A stretch of 64,000 nucleotides of DNA from Thermothielavioides terrestris NRRL 8126 (GCF_000226115.1 NC_016462.1:186001-250000); one strand, 5' to 3'; positions 1 through 12,515 are shown, counted from the stretch's first letter. Numbers and translations: made by a program. The notes: generated from the sequence alone by a model not told the origin.

Positions 1-1553
1 AGCGATAGTAGAGGCGAATATATAACGTAGAAGCTAAGAGAACAAGATAGTAGAGTAGCGCCTAAGGAAGCGCCTTACTAAGGTAGGCTAGCCTACTAAT
101 ATCTAAAGGGCTAGGTACTCTAACAGTATAGACCTATTTTAGTTTAAAGTACTTTTATAAACGTTTTAAGGGGCTAGGATATAGAAAGGGAACGCTATTT
201 ATATAGTGCCCCTATAGGATATAAGTATAGAGCTAGCCTTATAGCTTAATATAGTTATAACCAAAGGCCCCTATTTAATACTAAGTATATAGCTATAACG
301 CTACAGGTACTCTACTAGAATATCGATAGTAGTAGATATCGCTTTAACTAGATGCTAGAGGGGAGAGAGGAGTTTAACTTAGTAGCGATATAAGAACTAC
401 TAATCTAGCTAAATATAACTCTACTAGCTCTACCTTATAGGCAAGGTAGAAGGTATAAGATAATATATAGTATAAGAAGGGTAGTGCTATATATATAAGT
501 AAACGCCTCAACTATATAACGTAGTTAGCTAAAGCTAAGGAAGACTAGGCGACAGTGACATTTAAAAGGGAGAGATTAGACCCCTTTATAGTATAGTCTA
601 TCTATTTGCTTAAGAACTAGGGTAGAGGTCGCTACTCTATACCCTAGTAGAGTAGAAGCTAAGAGGGTATAATATACTTATAAGCGACTTCAATATATAC
701 TATCTAATATAGGATAAATAAGATAGGACCTCTTAGTTAGTAAGTATACTACTTTAGATTATAGTAGAATAGAAGCTTAAGCTTTATATACTTTATAGTA
801 TATCTACCTAGGTTTAATAAAGCAATAGAAATAGTATAATCGACTATATCCAGATAATATAGGGCAGTAGTACCTAGTAGCTAGGGCTACTCGACCTAGT
901 AGGCTCTAACTATATACCTTAGATAGCTGAAGTACTATTAAAGGAGAGTAGCAATAGAGCTATTATACTACTAGGCTATAGCTAAGCGCTATTGAACTAT
1001 AAAAGGTACAAGGCTAAAGCATAGTTCTTTATCCTATTAGAGGAGATCAATATAGTAGAGGAACTTAAAGATATAGTAGGTACCCTAATATATAAGCTAA
1101 CTAATATTATAGACGTAGTAGCGTTGTACTAGAAGCTTAATTAGAGATCCTATATACTATAGTAGAACTTTAAAGTTAATAAAGTAATATAGGAAGCGAG
1201 GAGAGCTAAGTACATTTAGTAGTCGAGCTATATAGTAAGCTCCTAAATATACTACTATAAAGCGATATAGCAATTCGAGTACTATACTAGCTAGTTATAG
1301 ACGCTATATTAGTACTACTTATTTACTAAAATATTAAAGGAGTAGAAGCTAATATAGGATAGTGAAAGGTAGATATAGCTCTAGAGCTATTAACGCCCTA
1401 AGCCTCTAGCGTTGCTAGTGCTCTAGCTAGGGCCTAGTAAGCTCTAGAGCGCTATAATATATATTTAGAAGGCAAAGGCGCTAGTAGAGTGCTTCTTCCT
1501 TATATTATAGACGTAGTACAACAATATCCTTAACTAGGACTAGCCTAAAAGGT
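1..1553 (+). mobile_element. LINE copy A, left part (endonuclease region), RIP-degraded
   Basis: This is the middle of a Tad1-like LINE in plus orientation, cut by the window edge on the left. It aligns by eye, with many transitions, to 18,490-20,040 and 22,140-23,640, which lie in the endonuclease part of better-defined copies. The reading frame is full of TAG stops. The copy is interrupted at 1,553 by an LTR element and resumes at 3,649. No intact coding sequence remains. Confidence 0.8.
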
Positions 1554-1759
1554 TGATACAGGGCTGGAGGAAAGGGGGGTGTCAGGTGACTTGTAGATAA
1601 GATAAGGCTCCTTGCAAGGCAGGTGGTCTGTGCCCACTGTGGCCCAGATTTACCTGCAGGCCTTGCAGTCTTGTGGATTTTCCACACATCTTAGCATGAA
1701 CCACTACAATACAGTTATTTTGACACCCATTTGAACAGCCTTTTCCAGCCGCTGTATCA
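1554..1759 (+). repeat. 5' LTR of the non-autonomous element
   Basis: 206 bp, TGATAC...GTATCA. It keeps TG and CA at the positions where the 3' LTR has TA. It is preceded by TSD AAGGT. Confidence 0.9.
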
Positions 1760-1839
1760 AATGGTAGCTGCGACTACAAGGTCGTGTTGACAACCATACT
1801 ATCCATTCCATCTATTCCAACCATTTGATCCATCAAATC

Positions 1840-1975
1840 CACCAATTTGAACCATTCGAGCCGGCCCGATCCATTCGAGCCGACCCGATCCATTCGAGCC
1901 GACCAAACCATTTGAACCAACCGATCCGACCGATCGAACCAACCGATCCAACCGATCGAACCAACCGATTGACGA
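1840..1975 (+). repeat. Short tandem repeats (19-20 bp units)
   Basis: Tandem units of about 19-20 bp related to CCATTCGAGCCGACCCGAT, changing gradually to units with GATCGAACCAACC. They lie in the leader between the LTR and the first ORF. Several open frames here come only from the repeat and are not believable genes. Confidence 0.75.
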
Positions 1976-2042
1976 CCTTGTCGATTGACCACCATTTCGA
2001 ATTACCCGATTCCACCATTTCGAATCGTCAGATTCCACCAAG

Positions 2043-2225
2043 ATGTCATACTATCAAACTATCCAGGCACTCAAATCCGAGGTCTGGAACCTCAAAGAGG
2101 AGCTCCGTATTCGAGACCAGGAGATTAAGAGGCTCAGAAAGCTTGGCCACCGAATAGTTGACCGATTTGAGGACTACAAAGCTGAAAATAAAGCCTTGAA
2201 AGCCGAGATTCAAGTTCTTCGCTAG
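2043..2225 (+). pseudogene. Gag-like coiled-coil ORF of the LTR element, truncated by a stop
   Basis: A 60-codon ORF opens with ATG in good context and encodes a charged, heptad-like helix rich in Lys, Glu and Leu, with segments such as LKSEVWNLKEELRIRDQEI and AENKALKAEIQVL. This fits a coiled-coil oligomerisation segment of a Gag-type protein. The frame ends in TAG, and the same frame continues as plausible protein (ASKTKATASVQPV...) beyond it. The stop is therefore probably a RIP product of CAG (Gln), and the original protein was longer. Its position as the first ORF after the LTR also suits Gag. I do not recognise the family. It could instead be a chance ORF, but the helix pattern argues against that. 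Confidence 0.5.
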
Positions 2226-2531
2226 GCATCCAAGACCAAAGCAACCGCTTCCGTTCAACCAGTTCAAGTAGTTGCTTCTATCCGGCCAGAGCCAGTCGAC
2301 GGCAGCTACCGTACTTACAACAAATGTTAGGCAGTTTTTCCAAGCCGGAACGCTCTCTTCAACTACGTCTATTCCAATTGTTGTAGCTACGTTCGGCCTA
2401 GTGGCCGTATTCGGCCCATTGGCTACATTTAGCCCAGTGGTCGCAAGGACCCAATAGCTTCTTCGTCAGCCGGCCCAGTTTTGACAGCTTCTTCGTCGGC
2501 CAGCCCAGTTCCATTGCCCAGCTCGGCTTCG

Positions 2532-2651
2532 TCAATCGCCCTAGCAACGGCTCCGTCAATCGCCCTAGCAACGGCTCTGTCAATCGCCCTGGCAACAGCT
2601 CTGTCAACCGCCCCGGCAACGGCTCCGTCAATCGCCCTAGCAACAGCTCGG
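2532..2651 (+). repeat. 24-bp tandem repeat array, five units
   Basis: Five consecutive 24-bp units of the type TCAATCGCCCTAGCAACGGC plus four bases. In the open frame they encode the octapeptide SIALATAP with variants. Unit-to-unit differences are mostly C/T and A/G transitions. Confidence 0.85.
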
Positions 2652-2799
2652 TCAATTATACCGGATACCCAGCCTCTAAGCTAGGAACCTCGACAATACC
2701 TTGGGCTTAGCCCCAAAGATCTACAAATGTAGAATGAATTTCAGAAGGAGGTTAAGAAGTTGAAGGAGTACCTAGCCTACGAGAGGGAAGCTAAGCATT

Positions 2800-3095
2800 C
2801 GACGGCCTAGTCGACGGCCAATTCGATAGCCCAATCGACGGCCAATTCGACGGCCTAGTCGACAGCCAATTCGACGGCCCAGTCGACAGCCAATTCGACA
2901 GCCCAGTCGACAGCCAATTCGACCGCCCAGTCGACAGCCAGTTCGACGACCCAGCCAACAACCTAGCCAACGGCTCAGCCAGCTGCCCAGCCGACGGCTC
3001 GGCCAACTGCCTAGCCGACGGCTTAGCCAACTGCCTAGCCGACAGCTCAGCCAACTGCCTAGCCGATGGCTCAGCCAATTGCCCAGCCAACGGCT
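2800..3095 (+). repeat. Two adjoining 24-bp tandem arrays
   Basis: From about 2,800 to 2,950 the unit is GTCGACGGCCAATTCGACGG plus four bases. From about 2,950 to 3,095 it changes to GCCAACTGCCTAGCCGACGG plus four bases. Both have a 24-bp period like the array at 2,532, so an eight-residue periodicity in the ancestral protein is likely. Antisense open frames here are by-products of the repeat. Confidence 0.8.
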
Positions 3096-3125
3096 AAACC
3101 ACACACACACCGAACCCCACGACAC

Positions 3126-3200
3126 TGCACCTACCGCACCTGTGGCTGGACCTTCGAATCTGGGAATAGCCTGTTCAACTACTTGCGTGCCCATGGCTAT
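3126..3200 (+). other. Degenerate zinc-finger-like coding segment
   Basis: One frame reads CTYRTCGWTFESGNSLFNYL then RAHGY. The spacing resembles a C2H2-type finger (Cys pair, aromatic, Leu, His), although the second His is missing. A related segment at 2,307-2,372 reads YRTYNKC, a stop, then AVFPSRNALFNYVY. Both look like remains of nucleic-acid-binding fingers of the element's Gag-like protein. Confidence 0.4.
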
Positions 3201-3437
3201 GCCAGGCCATCCTAGGGCACCACAGGGCTGGCTAAGGAATTGAAGGATTGGATCATCAAGAACATAGGTTGGAGGAGTAGAGGAATGGTGCGCGTAGACC
3301 CGAGGCTACTACTTGCCCTGTTGGCAAGCCTGGCACTCCCAGGGTGACTTAGGCTAACCTACCGGCATCTAGGTAACCCACCTTGCCAGCATACAAGCCA
3401 GTGAGGGCACTGGCGTTTTCTTTTGTAGGCTAGCACT

Positions 3438-3643
3438 TGATACAGGGCTAGAGGAAAGGGGGGTGTCAGGTGACTTGTAGATAAGATAAGGCTCCTTACA
3501 AGGCAGGTGGTCTGTGCCCACTGTGGCTTAGATTTACCTGCAGGCCTTGCAGTCTTGTAGATTTTCTACACATCTTAGCATAAACCACTACAATACAGTT
3601 ATTTTAACACCCATTTGAACAGCCTTTTCTAGCCGCTGTATCA
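3438..3643 (+). repeat. 3' LTR of the non-autonomous element
   Basis: 206 bp, same ends as the 5' LTR, followed by TSD AAGGT. It differs by about nine transitions, nearly all TG to TA or CA to TA, which is the RIP signature. Confidence 0.9.
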
Positions 3644-3648
3644 AAGGT

Positions 3649-6211
3649 CTTTCTATAATACTACGCTTATCGACTAAGAGGTTAGCAATAGTAAGATTAT
3701 AGAGATTATAAGCTATATAGGATCGAATAAAGCGTTTAATAAAGACCTTTTTACTAATAAGTTCTTTAAGGCCTATAATAAGGAGAGTAAGCTATTAGAG
3801 GTGTTTATAGTTATTATTTATATTTACTTTAAGCTAGAGCACTTCCTATATAGATTCTATATTATATAGGTAGTCGTTCTTAGAAAGCTAGGGAAGTCTT
3901 TAAAATAGCTAAAAGAGGTAGGGGCGTACTATCTAATATCGCTATTTAGTATAGTAGGTAAAATTATTAAAGTAGCTATTATAGGCTAAGTAATATATGT
4001 AGCTAAAGCGTATAAGCTACTTCTAGAGATATAGATAGGCTTTTAGCAATATAGGTCAATAGAGGTAGTAATCTAGGTAGTAACTAATATAGTAAAAACA
4101 GCTTAAGCGTATAGCACCTATATATCGTTACTATAACTAGACCTAAAGGGCGCTTTCGACTAAGTCAATTAGATCTAGCTACTATCTATACTCTAGGAGC
4201 TAGGCTTTAAGAAGAAGCTAATTATACTTCTAAAGAGCTACTTTCAGGATTATATAGTATATTTATAGTTCGATAGGGCTATAGCTAAGCCTATAACTCT
4301 ATAGCAAGGTATACTATAGGGTTCGCTACTATTACTAGCGCTATTTATCCTCTTTATTACCCCTTTGTTCTATACCCTTAAGGTATATACTAGGCTTTTA
4401 ATAGTTGGATATATAGATGATATTAACCTTATTACATTTAGATAGGATATATTAGTATACTACTATATATTAGAGAAAGGGTTTACTAAATATAAGAAAT
4501 AGACAATAGAACGAAATATATAGTTTAAATTAGTAAAAAGCAAGCTTATCTACTTTATATAGGTATAGCGACTATATATAGAGGTCGTTAATATCCTAGG
4601 CAAGGGCTAGCTAGGGCTCGTTCTAATAGAGCTAGCAAGGTTCCTAGGGATATAGCTAGACTATAAACTCTCTTTTAAAGTATATAAACGGGTAGTAGAG
4701 GCGAAGATAGCTATATAGAAGTTCGCCTTTATAAAGCTTATAGCAAAGATATATAGGGTATATATCGTTTAAACTTAGAAGATCTATATAAAGGTTATTA
4801 GAAGCGTCTTCTTATATAGAGTAGTAGCTTAGTATACTCTAACGCTAGTTAGAGGGACCTTATAAGGGATTATATATAGCTTTAGTGCAATATAGTTAGG
4901 CTATCTCTAGATAGTTGCTAACGTATATAAAGCTATATTAGTTTATAACCTTAAGAGCGAAACCTAGGTATCCCCTATTGACCTATATCTTAACTACTAG
5001 GTGATATATACTAAACAAAGGCTTCAGAAGATAAGGCTTATATAGCTTCTATATAATATATTTATAAAGGTAGTATTAAGGCTAAAGAGGAGGCGCTATA
5101 TATATTGTACTCTAAAGCTAGGGCTAGCTATAAGAGAGTCTCCTATAGATTAGTAGTAGGCGTAGGCTAAAGAGTAGCTCCTTTTATATCGCCCTATAGT
5201 AATAGAAGAGGTATAGAGCGAGAGTAGCAACGACAATGAATAGAGGCCCTAAAAGCCTTAGCTCTATACTAATATAGATATAGTTACAATAGAAGAGTAG
5301 AAAGTATATAGAGAATAGTAGATATATTATATAGACGCTAGAAGGCTAGAAAAAGTATATTATTAGGAAGTAGCTAACCTATATAGCCTAGAGCCCTTTA
5401 CCTAGATATTATAGGTATATAAGGACCTTAGTAAAGTATAGAGCTCCCTCTTTATATAGATATATATAGGAGCTATTAGCCTAAGGCAGTTCCTATTTCA
5501 GAAAGGGGTACTAGATATATTTTTACTACTATATCGCTATAGCAAAGCGCCTAAGACCGTCGCCTACCTTATAATATACTATAGAGACCTAGTAGTTGCT
5601 ATAGGAAGGCCTAGAGTCTAGGACTAATATACGCTATTTATACTACTTAGGAGTAGGAAAGGCGTTTAAACGCTTATAGGGTAGCTAATATATATTAGGC
5701 GTTTATAAGAGTACTAGCTTATATTTAAGCTAAACGTCGAAAGTAAAATAAGATATAAGGGAGTAGTAGAAGGCTCTATAAATATATAGCTAGCGTATAA
5801 TAGTTAGAGTAGTATAGTAGAGGAGCCCTTTACGAATAGCTCTAAGGGCACTAGTATAAACAAGAGGTATAGAAAGAAGAAAAGGCGTAGGAAAGTCGGC
5901 CTCTAGCTACTCCCCTAGCGTATATAACGCCTTTAGCGACTAGGGCGCTTACACTAGGGGTATATCGTATAAGTAAATAGCGTATCACAGGCTATATAGG
6001 CCACTATATCTCTGTTGCTACTAAACTAGAAAGGTAAGTTCTAGTGAGTTAGAAAGAGGAAATTAGGGAGGCCTGCCCTATATAGTAGGAACGTAGTGTA
6101 GGCGCTATATATAAATAGTATAGATAGAGGTGGAGAGACTACTTGCCCTTAGTAGCAGGGCGCTAAGAGCCCCTTTGGTATAAGATTAATAATAATAATA
6201 AGAATAATACT
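3649..6211 (+). mobile_element. LINE copy A, right part (reverse transcriptase to 3' tail)
   Basis: This continues copy A after the LTR insertion. The reverse transcriptase region includes a GYIDDIN-type catalytic segment near 4,408-4,430. The end matches other copies: a GC-richer 3' end and then AAGATTAATAATAATAATAA. The frame carries many TAG codons where Gln or Trp is expected. The 3' tail abuts a minus-strand LINE 5' half (copy B), so A probably inserted into B, with the rest of B left of the window. Confidence 0.82.
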
Positions 6212-8487
6212 ATAAGGTATATAAAGCTTAAGCTCCTATTCTACTATAATCTAGAGTAGTATATTTACTAATTAAAAGGGCCTATTATATCTATTCTATA
6301 TTAGGTAGTATATATTAAAGTTGCCTATAAGTATATTATACCCTTTTAGCTCCTATTCTACTAAGGTATAGAGTAGTAATCTCCACTCTAGCTCTTAGTT
6401 AAGTAAATAGATAGACTATACTATAAAGGGGTCTGATCCCTCTCTTTTAAACATTATTGCTACCTAGTCTTCACTAGCTTCTATAGCCTATATTATATAG
6501 TTGAGGCACTTACTTATATATAGCATTGCCCTCCCTATATTATATATTATCTTATACCTCCTACCTCGCTTATAGGGTAGAGCTAGTAGGGTCGTATTTA
6601 GTTAGATTAGCAGCTTTTATATTACTACTAAATTAAACTCCTCCCTCCTTTTTAGCGCCTAGTTAAGGCAATACCTACTACTATTAGTATTCTAGTAGAG
6701 TACATTTAGCGTTATAGCTATATACTTAGTATTAAACAAAGGCCCTTAGTTATAACTACGTTAATCTATAAAACTAGTGCTATACTCCTACTTTACAAAG
6801 GCGCTATATAAATAGCACTTCCTTTCTACATCTTAGCTCCCTAGAATATCTATAAGAGTACTTTAAATTGGAATAGATCTACGCTATTAAAGCGTCTAGC
6901 CCTCTAGATATCTATAGGCCGACTTACCTTAGTAAAGTACTTTCCAAGGTACTACTCTACTAGCTTGTTCTTCTAGCTTCTATATTATATACTTACTACT
7001 ACTATCGTTGTTGCTTAGGGCTAGGGTATATAGAATATAAGTAGGTAGTTAAGGAACTGCTCCTTTATATGTTAGCGCTACTCCTTTGTAACCCTATAGC
7101 TTATATCAAAGGCTATATAGGTGCCCCTATAGTTAATACACTTTGGCTAGTGCCTAGCTAGGTTAGTCTTTATAGGGTACCTCGCTTCCTACTCCTTTAT
7201 AGTACTACTATTACTATATACTATATAGATATAGATTAGGCAGTATATCTCCTCCTTTTTATAGAATACTGCCTTATATCCCTACTTCCTATATTTAAAG
7301 TATAGGATTATTTATATTATACCTTTAAAGCATTTATAAAGATAGACTATATAGTTGAGTAGGACGTTTTAGTCGATAAGGGTTGCTACTTCCTCTACTA
7401 TATAGAGCTCGATCAATATATATATCGTATATAGCCCTTGTCTGTCCCTAGTACTACTTTATAATGTATATAGTCTTATATATATAATCTAGACCTTGTT
7501 TTCCTTTGCTAGGTCTACCGCTAAGTAGTTAAGGTCGTCTATATACCTTGTTAAGGTAGCTAGCCTAACGCCCTTAGCTAATATAGCGAAAGTATAGCGT
7601 TTAAGTATTATAATCGCCCTAAATATAGTAGTGACCTATACCTTATTGTCCTTATTAGTAAACTATATTTAATAATCCTCCTTGAATATACCTACTATAT
7701 TTCTACTCTTTAGTAGCTTCTACATTACAATAACGCCATTTCTACTACCTTCTATTGTTGCTTCTATAGCAACTATAGCTATATTGACTATTTGAACTAT
7801 ATTACTTACGCTCCTATTAACTATATCTATAGACGCTTGTCTAAGATTGATTATTAGTTCTTAGAACAGCTTTTTTAATATATACTATATATAGCTTTTA
7901 AGTAGCTAGGGTGTCGCTAATATAGCTATACCTTGCCTAGCTACCTAGGCCTAGGTCGTCTATATACCCTTAGCGCCTAGCTATAGCCTAATCTTGTTCT
8001 TTATCTATATATAACCTTCTTTTTTATATAGTCGATACTCTTATATAGCTTATATATATTATAAAGGTAGTTTAGCTCTTCCTAAAACATTTTACAAAAG
8101 TATATATACACTATAGCTTATATATATAGCTATATCTCTAATAGTACTAAAGCGTAGAACTCTTGTAAAAGCCTTGATATTTTGTTACTAATAGCCTTAG
8201 TATATATATTCTAATCGTTTATAGCTCCTATAAAAGGGAGCCTAAGTCTTTAGTTACATTGGTTAGGGTATTTATATATATTAGCTATAGTATCGCGACT
8301 TACAGAGCTTTTCGCTAAGCTACTACGGTAGCTACTATAGCCTACGTAGCCGCTACACCCCCTCTACAACATCGTAGACGGGGGTAACTAGGTGCGCTAA
8401 GAATACTCGCGTTGTTAGATTCGATTTTAGCTCAACGGCTCCTTCGCAATTAGCGTTTAAGTACAAAGAAGCTCCTCTACAAAGCTA
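6212..8487 (-). mobile_element. LINE copy B, 5' half (minus strand)
   Basis: The reverse complement matches the 5' UTR, ORF1-like region and endonuclease region of the LINE family (compare 33,600-35,850). The element's 5' end lies near 8,487, next to the 3' tail of copy C/E. Its inner end at 6,212 corresponds to the endonuclease region where copy A is inserted. It is dead by RIP, with no open frame. Confidence 0.78.
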
Positions 8488-10518
8488 ACGACGATATATT
8501 ATTATTAATCTTATATCGAAGAGGCACTTAGTACCTCGCTACTAAGGCTAAGCGGTCCCTCCACCTCTATATATACTACTTACATATAGCGCCTACGCTA
8601 CGTTCCTACTATATAGGGCGGGCCTCCCTAATCTCCTCTCTCTAACTCGCTAGAACTCACCTTTCCAGCCTAGTAACAATAGAGATATAGTAGCCTATAT
8701 AGCCTATTATACGCCACTTACTTATACGATACGCCCTTAGCGTAACCGCCTTAGTCGCTAAGCGTATAGCAAACGTAAAGAGAGCGGCTAGAGGCCAACC
8801 TTCCTACGCCTCTTCCTCCTTTTACTCCCCCTGCTTATACTGTTGTCCTTATAGCTAATCGCTAAAGGCTCCTCTACTATGTCGCCCTAGCTACTATACG
8901 TTAGCTATACGTTTATAAAGCCTTCTACTACTCCTTTGTATCTTGCTTCGCCTTCAATATTTACTTCAAATGTTAGCTAGTACTCCTATAGGCGCCTAGT
9001 ATATATTAGCTATTTTATAAGCGTTTAAACGCCTTTTTTATTCCTAAGTAGTATAAGCAATATATATTAGTCCTAGACGCTAGGCTTTCCTATAGTAACT
9101 ACTAGGTCCTTATAATATATTGCTAAATAGGCGATAGTCTTAGGCGCCTCGCTATAGTAGTAAAGTAGTATAGACGTATCTAGTATATTATTCTAGAATA
9201 GAAACTGCCTTAGGCCAATAGCTCCTATATATACCTATTTAAGAAGAGAGCTCTATACCTTACTAAGGTCCTTATACACTTATAGTATCTAAGTAGAGGG
9301 CTCTAAGCTATATAGGTCAACTACTTCTCTATAGTATACCCTCTCTAGCCTCCTAACGTCTATATAGTATATCTATAGCTCTCTATATACCTTCTATTCC
9401 TTTACTATAACTATATTTATATTAGTGTAAAGCCAAAGCTCCTAGGGCCTCTATTTATTGTCTTCGCTACTTTTACTCTACGCCTCTTCTACTATTGTAA
9501 GGCAATGTAAAAAGAGCTATTCCTTAGCCTATATTTGCCTCTATTCTATAAAGGAATCCCCTATAGCTAGCCTTGTCCCTAGGGTATAATATATATAGTG
9601 CCTCCTCTTTAGCCTTAACGCTATTTTTATATATATATTATATAGGAGCTATATAAGCCTTATCTTCTAGAGCCTTTATTTAATATATACTATTTAACGA
9701 TTAAAGTATAGATCGATAGAGGATATCTAGATCTTACTTTCAAAGTTATAGATTAGTATAGCCTTATATATATTAGCGACTATTTAAAGGTAGTTCAACT
9801 ACATTATACTAAAGCTACATACGATCTTATAGAGGGTCCCTCTAACTAACGTTAAAGTATACTATACTACTACTCTATATAAGAGGATACTCTTAATGAC
9901 CTTTATATAGATCTTTTAGGCTTATATAATATATACCCTATATATCTTTACTATAAGCTTTATAAAGGTGAACTTCTATATAGCTATCTTTACCTCTACT
10001 ACCTTCTTATATACTTTAAAGGAGAGCTTACGATCTAGCTATATACCTAGGAACTTCGTTGACTCTACTAGAGCAAGCTCTAGTTGGCCTTCGCCTAAGA
10101 TATTGACGACCTGTATATATAGCTACTATACCTTTGTAAAGTAGATAAGCTTGCTCTTCGCTAGTTTAAACTATATACTTTACTTTACTATCTATTTCTT
10201 ATACTTAGTAAATCCCTTCTCTAACGTATAGTAGTATACTAGTATATCCTATTTGAATGTAAGGAGGTTAGTATTATCTATATATCTAACTATTAGAAGC
10301 CTAGTATACGCTTTAAGGATATAAAACAAAGAGGTAATAAAAAGGATAAATAGCGCTAGTAATAGCGATAAACCTTATAGTATACCTTACTATAGAGTTG
10401 TAGGCTTGGCTATAATCCTATTAAACTATAGACGCGCTATATAATCTTCGAAGTAGCTCTTTAGAAGTATAATTAACTTCCTTTCGAAGCTTATTACCTA
10501 GAGTATATATAGTAGCTA

Positions 10519-11100
10519 ACATACGCTCTGGGAACTGGGCTTCGAGAGGAAGCTGATTATGCTCCTAAAGAGCTACTTCGAGGATCGTATAGCGCGCCTA
10601 CGGTTCGATGGGATTATAGCCGAGCCGACGACCCTGCGGCAGGGTATACCGTAGGGTTCGCCGCTGTCGCTAGCGCTGTTTATCCTCTTTATTACCCCCC
10701 TGTTCTACGCCCTCGAGGTGTATACTAGGCCCTTGATAGTCGGGTATATAGATGATATCAACCTTCTTATGTTCGGATAGGATACGCTAGCGTGCTGTTG
10801 TACACTAGAGAGAGCGTTTGCCGAGTGCGAGAAGTGGGCTATAAAACGAAGGATGTAGTTCGAACTAGCGAAGAGCAAGCTTATCTACTTCACGAAGGTA
10901 TAGTAGCTACGTACAGAGGTCGTCAATATCCTTAGCGAAGGTCAGCTAGGGCTCGTACCTATAGAGTTAGCGAGGTTCCTAGGCGTATAGCTAGACTATA
11001 AGCTCTCGTTTCAAGCGTATAAGAAGGTAGTTAAGGCTAAGATAGCTATATAGAAGTTTGCCTTTATAAGACTTATTCGTATAGGGTATATATTGTATAA
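10519..11100 (+). pseudogene. LINE reverse transcriptase core (best-preserved copy)
   Basis: This is the least RIP-damaged reverse transcriptase stretch in the window. In one frame it shows LRQGIP, a TAG stop, then GSPLSLALFILFITPLF, followed by VGYIDDINLLMFG (catalytic Asp pair at 10,751-10,756) and FELAKSKLIYFTK. This order is characteristic of Tad1-clade LINE reverse transcriptases. The in-frame stops fall at positions expected to be Gln (CAG to TAG). The enzyme would have made cDNA at the nicked target site. It is non-functional as it stands. Confidence 0.85.
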
Positions 11101-12515
11101 GCTTAGGAGATCTATATAAAGGTTATTAGGAGCGTCCTATTGTATAGGGCAGTAGCGTAGTATACATTGACGCTAACTAGAGGGACCCCCTATAGGATTA
11201 TATACAGCTTTAGTGTAATGTAATTGGGCTACCTCTAGGTAGTTACTAGCATATATAAGGCTACGCTAGTCTATAACCTAGAAAGTGAGACCTAGGTACC
11301 CCTTATCAATCTATACCTTAACCACTAGGCGGTATATACTAAATAGAGGCTTTAGAAAACTAGGCTTATATAGCTTCTATATAATATCTATACAAAGGTA
11401 GTATCGAGGTTGAAGAAGCAGCGCTATATATACTATGCCCTAGTAGTAGAGCTAGCTATAGGGGAGTCCTCTATAGAATAGAGATAGATATAGGCTAAGG
11501 GCTAGCTCCTTATATACTATCTAGTAGTAGTAGTAGAAGTATAGAACAAGAGCAATAAGGACAACGATTAGAGGCCTTAAAAGCTATAGCTTTGCGCTAA
11601 TATAGATATAGCTATAGTAGAGGAATAAAAGGTGTATAAAGAGCTATAAATATACTATATAGACACTAGGAAGCTAGAGAGGGTGTACTACAAAGAAGTA
11701 GTGGACCTATATACCTTAGAACCCTCTACCTAAGTGCTATAGGTGTATAAAGATCTTAGTAAGGCGTAGAGCTCCCTCCTTATATAGGCGTGAACTAGAG
11801 CCATTGGCCTTAGGCAGTTCCTATTTAGGAAGAGGGTACTAGATACGCTTATATCGCTTTGTCGTTGTAGCAAAGTACCTAAGATTGTCGTCTACTTTGC
11901 AATACGTTATAAGGACCTTGCAGTTACTATAGAAAGGCCTTATATCTAAGATCGATATATACTATTTACACTACTTAAGAGTAGGAGAAGCGTCTAGAGG
12001 CTTATAGGATAGCTAATATATACTAGGCGCCTATAGGAGTACTAGCTAGCGCTTAAGCTAAATGTTAAGGGCGAAGTAGGATATAGGGGATCGGTGGAAA
12101 GCTCTACAAATACATAGTAGGAGCGTAGTAGCTAGGACGACGTAGTAGGGGAGCCTCTAGCGGCTAGCTACGGGAACTAGGGCGTAGGTAAGAGGCGTAA
12201 AAGGAAAAGGAGGAGGCGTAGGAAAGTTGGCCTCTAGCTACTCCTTTTAAGTATATAATACATTTAGTAGCTACAGCATTTACGCTAGGAGCGTATTATA
12301 TATATAAGTAGTGTATAACAGGCTATATAGGCCGCTATATCTCTGTCGCTACTAGGCTAGAAAGGTGAGTTCTAGCGAGTTGGAGAGAAGGAACTAGAGA
12401 GGCCCGCCCTATATAGCGGGAATATAGCGCGAGCACTATGTGTAAGTGGTATATATAGAGGTGGAGGGACCGCTTGCCCTCAGTGGCGAGGCACTAAGTG
12501 CCTCTTTGGTATAAG

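Larger units (their letters stand above)
1554..3643 (+). mobile_element. Non-autonomous LTR retrotransposon (TRIM/LARD-like)
   Basis: The element has two 206-bp direct LTRs (1,554-1,759 and 3,438-3,643), each starting TGATAC and ending GTATCA, and is flanked by the 5-bp duplication AAGGT (1,549-1,553 and 3,644-3,648). The flanks join into the uninterrupted LINE sequence seen at about 23,640, so this is a clean insertion. The 1.68-kb interior has a short coiled-coil ORF, several tandem arrays and finger-like motifs. I see no integrase, reverse transcriptase or protease, so it would need enzymes from another element. A TGG just inside the 5' LTR (1,762) could start a tRNA primer-binding site. 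It is clearly less RIP-mutated than the LINE around it, so it is younger or was hit less. Confidence 0.88.

Noticed and set aside
2772..3194. Antisense ORFs of about 100-140 codons over the 24-bp arrays
   Set aside because: They are simple products of the repeat period and have low-complexity Arg/Leu/Ser/Gly content with no start context or domain.
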